The notes beneath the pieces are model-generated. The model was not told the DNA's origin. It saw only the letters and a program-made list of their open reading frames with translations, and made no database searches. Below are positions 63,128 to 64,000 of a stretch of DNA of 64,000 nucleotides, one piece after another; within the stretch, counting starts at the first letter, position 1, and each line of letters begins with the position of its first letter. The DNA is taken from the NCBI GenBank assembly GCA_031367105.1, contig JANLPG010000145.1, positions 1-64,000 on the forward strand. The letters run 5' to 3'. Both the position numbers and the translations under genes were made by a program. Source of the DNA: Palsa-1233 sp031367105 (GTDB lineage Bacteria > Gemmatimonadota > Gemmatimonadetes > Gemmatimonadales > GWC2-71-9).

Positions 63128-63156
63128 AACCTAATCGAAACGCGCGGGTGACCCAA
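63128..63156 (-). promoter_or_regulatory. predicted promoter of mdh-sdhCAB
   Basis: TTGGGT (63151-63156, minus strand), 17-bp spacer, TAGGTT (63128-63133), in the 108-nt gap after the trmL-like gene. Same spacing and -10 hexamer as the nuo promoter candidate. Confidence 0.4.
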
Positions 63157-63165
63157 GACGGTGAC

Positions 63166-63669
63166 TCAGCGCGGCCTCCGGTTCCGTGACCGGCGGCGGC
63201 CCGCGTCCTCCCGCGGAGGATGTGCGGCCCGTTCCGCCGCGTAGGCAAGTGTTGCCTCAACGGCTGCTGGAAGGTCGGGTACGCGCCGCCCCTTGGCTCC
63301 GGGGAGTCGAAACACCCGGTCGGGGTATTTCTCCCGGATTTTTTCCGGTAGACCCAAGGCCTCGTCGCCAAACACCAATACACTGTTGCCCTGGAATGGT
63401 GCCTCGGCGGGATCCCGCTGGCCGTCGGCCGCAAAATAGAGGCAGCGATCCCGCCGCATCGCATCGCGGAAGTCGCGCCACCCGGGGTGGACCCACCAAT
63501 CGAGCGCCTCCCAGTCGACCTCTGAGGACGTCCGGAAGGCCGGCTCGTCGGGCCCGAATCCCAGCGGTCCGACCAGATGAAGGGAGGCGTCGACTGCCGC
63601 ACAACGGCGCGCCACCGCGGCGGTCGTCGTTGGAGTACGGGGTTCGAGCAGGGCGATATGAAGCGGCAT
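63166..63669 (-). CDS. trmL: TrmL-like SPOUT tRNA 2'-O-methyltransferase
   Basis: A 167-residue SPOUT methyltransferase most like TrmL, which methylates the wobble ribose of certain tRNA-Leu. It has LHIALLEPRTPTTTAAVARRCAA (in part), LHLVGPLGF, DWWVHPGWRDF and the knot motif VLVFGDEALGLPEKI. The last motif, usually RIPM...SLNLSNAVA, reads RLPGAKGRRVPDLPAAVEAT here and lacks the Ser-Leu-Asn-Leu-Ser core. ATG 63669 is supported by GAGGAAGGT 6 nt upstream. Confidence 0.78.
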   Translation of the reverse strand: MPLHIALLEPRTPTTTAAVARRCAAVDASLHLVGPLGFGPDEPAFRTSSEVDWEALDWWVHPGWRDFRDAMRRDRCLYFAADGQRDPAEAPFQGNSVLVFGDEALGLPEKIREKYPDRVFRLPGAKGRRVPDLPAAVEATLAYAAERAAHPPREDAGRRRSRNRRPR

Positions 63670-63728
63670 CGACAGACCTTCCTCGGCGGCGGACGGGAGA
63701 CGGGCGGACTGAATGGTAAACGAAGCGC

Positions 63729-63760
63729 CGCCCGGAGGTCCCATCGGGGGCCCCCGGGCG
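63729..63760. other. GC-rich inverted repeat upstream of trmL
   Basis: CGCCCGG (63729-63735) pairs with CCGGGCG (63754-63760) around an 18-base loop that is itself G/C-rich. It lies in the 112-nt gap between the partial gene at the edge and trmL, and could be a terminator without a T-run. The rest of the gap (63670-63781) shows nothing recognisable. Confidence 0.35.
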
Positions 63761-63781
63761 ACGTGAGGAACAGCTCGAGCG

Positions 63782-64000
63782 CTACTGCTGACAGCTCTGC
63801 ACGGGCGCCGGATCGGGCCTGGCGCCGTCAACCACGACCCGGTGATCGAGGTTCGCCACTCGAACGGCCATGTCGAAGATCATCCGCTGTCCGGTGACAT
63901 CACTCGGAGCGCCCCGCCCGACCATATCAATCGCACGACGTGGTCCTGTGGGTTCGACACGGTCGGGGTGACTAGCCACCGCGGACGTGCATCTCCCGCC
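63782..64000 (-). CDS. possible 3' end of a gene entering from the right edge
   Basis: A minus-strand frame is open from the window edge to a TAG at 63782-63784, giving 72 residues that include RMIFDMAVRVANLDHRVVVD and end in VQSCQQ. Not recognised. Third-position G/C is lower than in neighbouring genes, and a plus-strand frame over the same bases is as GC3-rich, so coding status is uncertain. Confidence 0.35.
   Translation of the reverse strand, partial: GGRCTSAVASHPDRVEPTGPRRAIDMVGRGAPSDVTGQRMIFDMAVRVANLDHRVVVDGARPDPAPVQSCQQ

Overview
The window comes from a high-GC, diderm bacterium with lipopolysaccharide. It carries a complete Kdo route to CMP-Kdo (kdsD, kdsC, kdsA, kdsB), LptC/LptA/LptB, sigma-54, a 14-subunit complex I, a one-anchor (type B) succinate dehydrogenase, futalosine-pathway menaquinone genes, diaminopimelate epimerase and the twitching ATPase PilT. 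The combination and the style of the secreted proteins remind me of Gemmatimonadota, but that is an impression from memory and no phylogenetic marker was tested. No phage, insertion sequence, CRISPR array, rRNA or tRNA was seen. Every confident gene except dcd is on the minus strand, so operons are read from right to left.

Left edge (1-254): an AT-richer gene-free stretch holding a dif-like Xer site at 194-221. GC skew changes sign there, and all genes to its right point toward it, as expected if this is the replication terminus. Then, leftward from about 17.1 kb, comes one long envelope operon: kdsB, pyrG, kdsA, kdsC, kdsD, lptC, lptA, lptB, rpoN, two glycosyltransferases, two paralogous UPF0104-type membrane proteins, a YfhO-like membrane protein, a dolichol-phosphate-mannose-synthase-like transferase, and dapF. 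It appears to start at a TTGACA promoter placed so that kdsB mRNA would be leaderless. A nine-G tract lies in one glycosyltransferase.

17.2-22.9 kb: an overlapping set mqnE, mqnA, mqnC, ispF, dedA-like, xerD, and the amidotransferase pabA/trpG. 23.0-31.2 kb: the lipid-synthesis operon yceD(DUF177), rpmF, plsX, fabH, fabD, fabG, acpP, fabF, ending in a CHASE-domain hybrid histidine kinase whose start overlaps the fabF stop. 31.2-33.8 kb: ndk, sucD, sucC. 33.8-51.5 kb: the full nuoABCDEFGHIJKLMN operon, followed by a phosphomannomutase/phosphoglucomutase and a UPF0182 membrane protein; its promoter region contains a palindrome GTGAAAACTTTCAC just after the predicted start point. dcd diverges from nuoA on the plus strand.

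52.3-58.8 kb: pilT behind a sigma-54-like promoter, a secreted M28 peptidase, an Ig/LVIVD-repeat secreted protein, and a secreted probable beta-barrel protein whose signal peptide is only seen if a non-ATG start is accepted. 58.8-63.7 kb: sdhB, sdhA, sdhC, mdh and a trmL-like methyltransferase. With sucCD and nuo these make a respiratory set (TCA cycle, succinate and NADH oxidation) feeding menaquinone. Most junctions are ATGA, GTGA or TGATG overlaps, so translational coupling is the rule.
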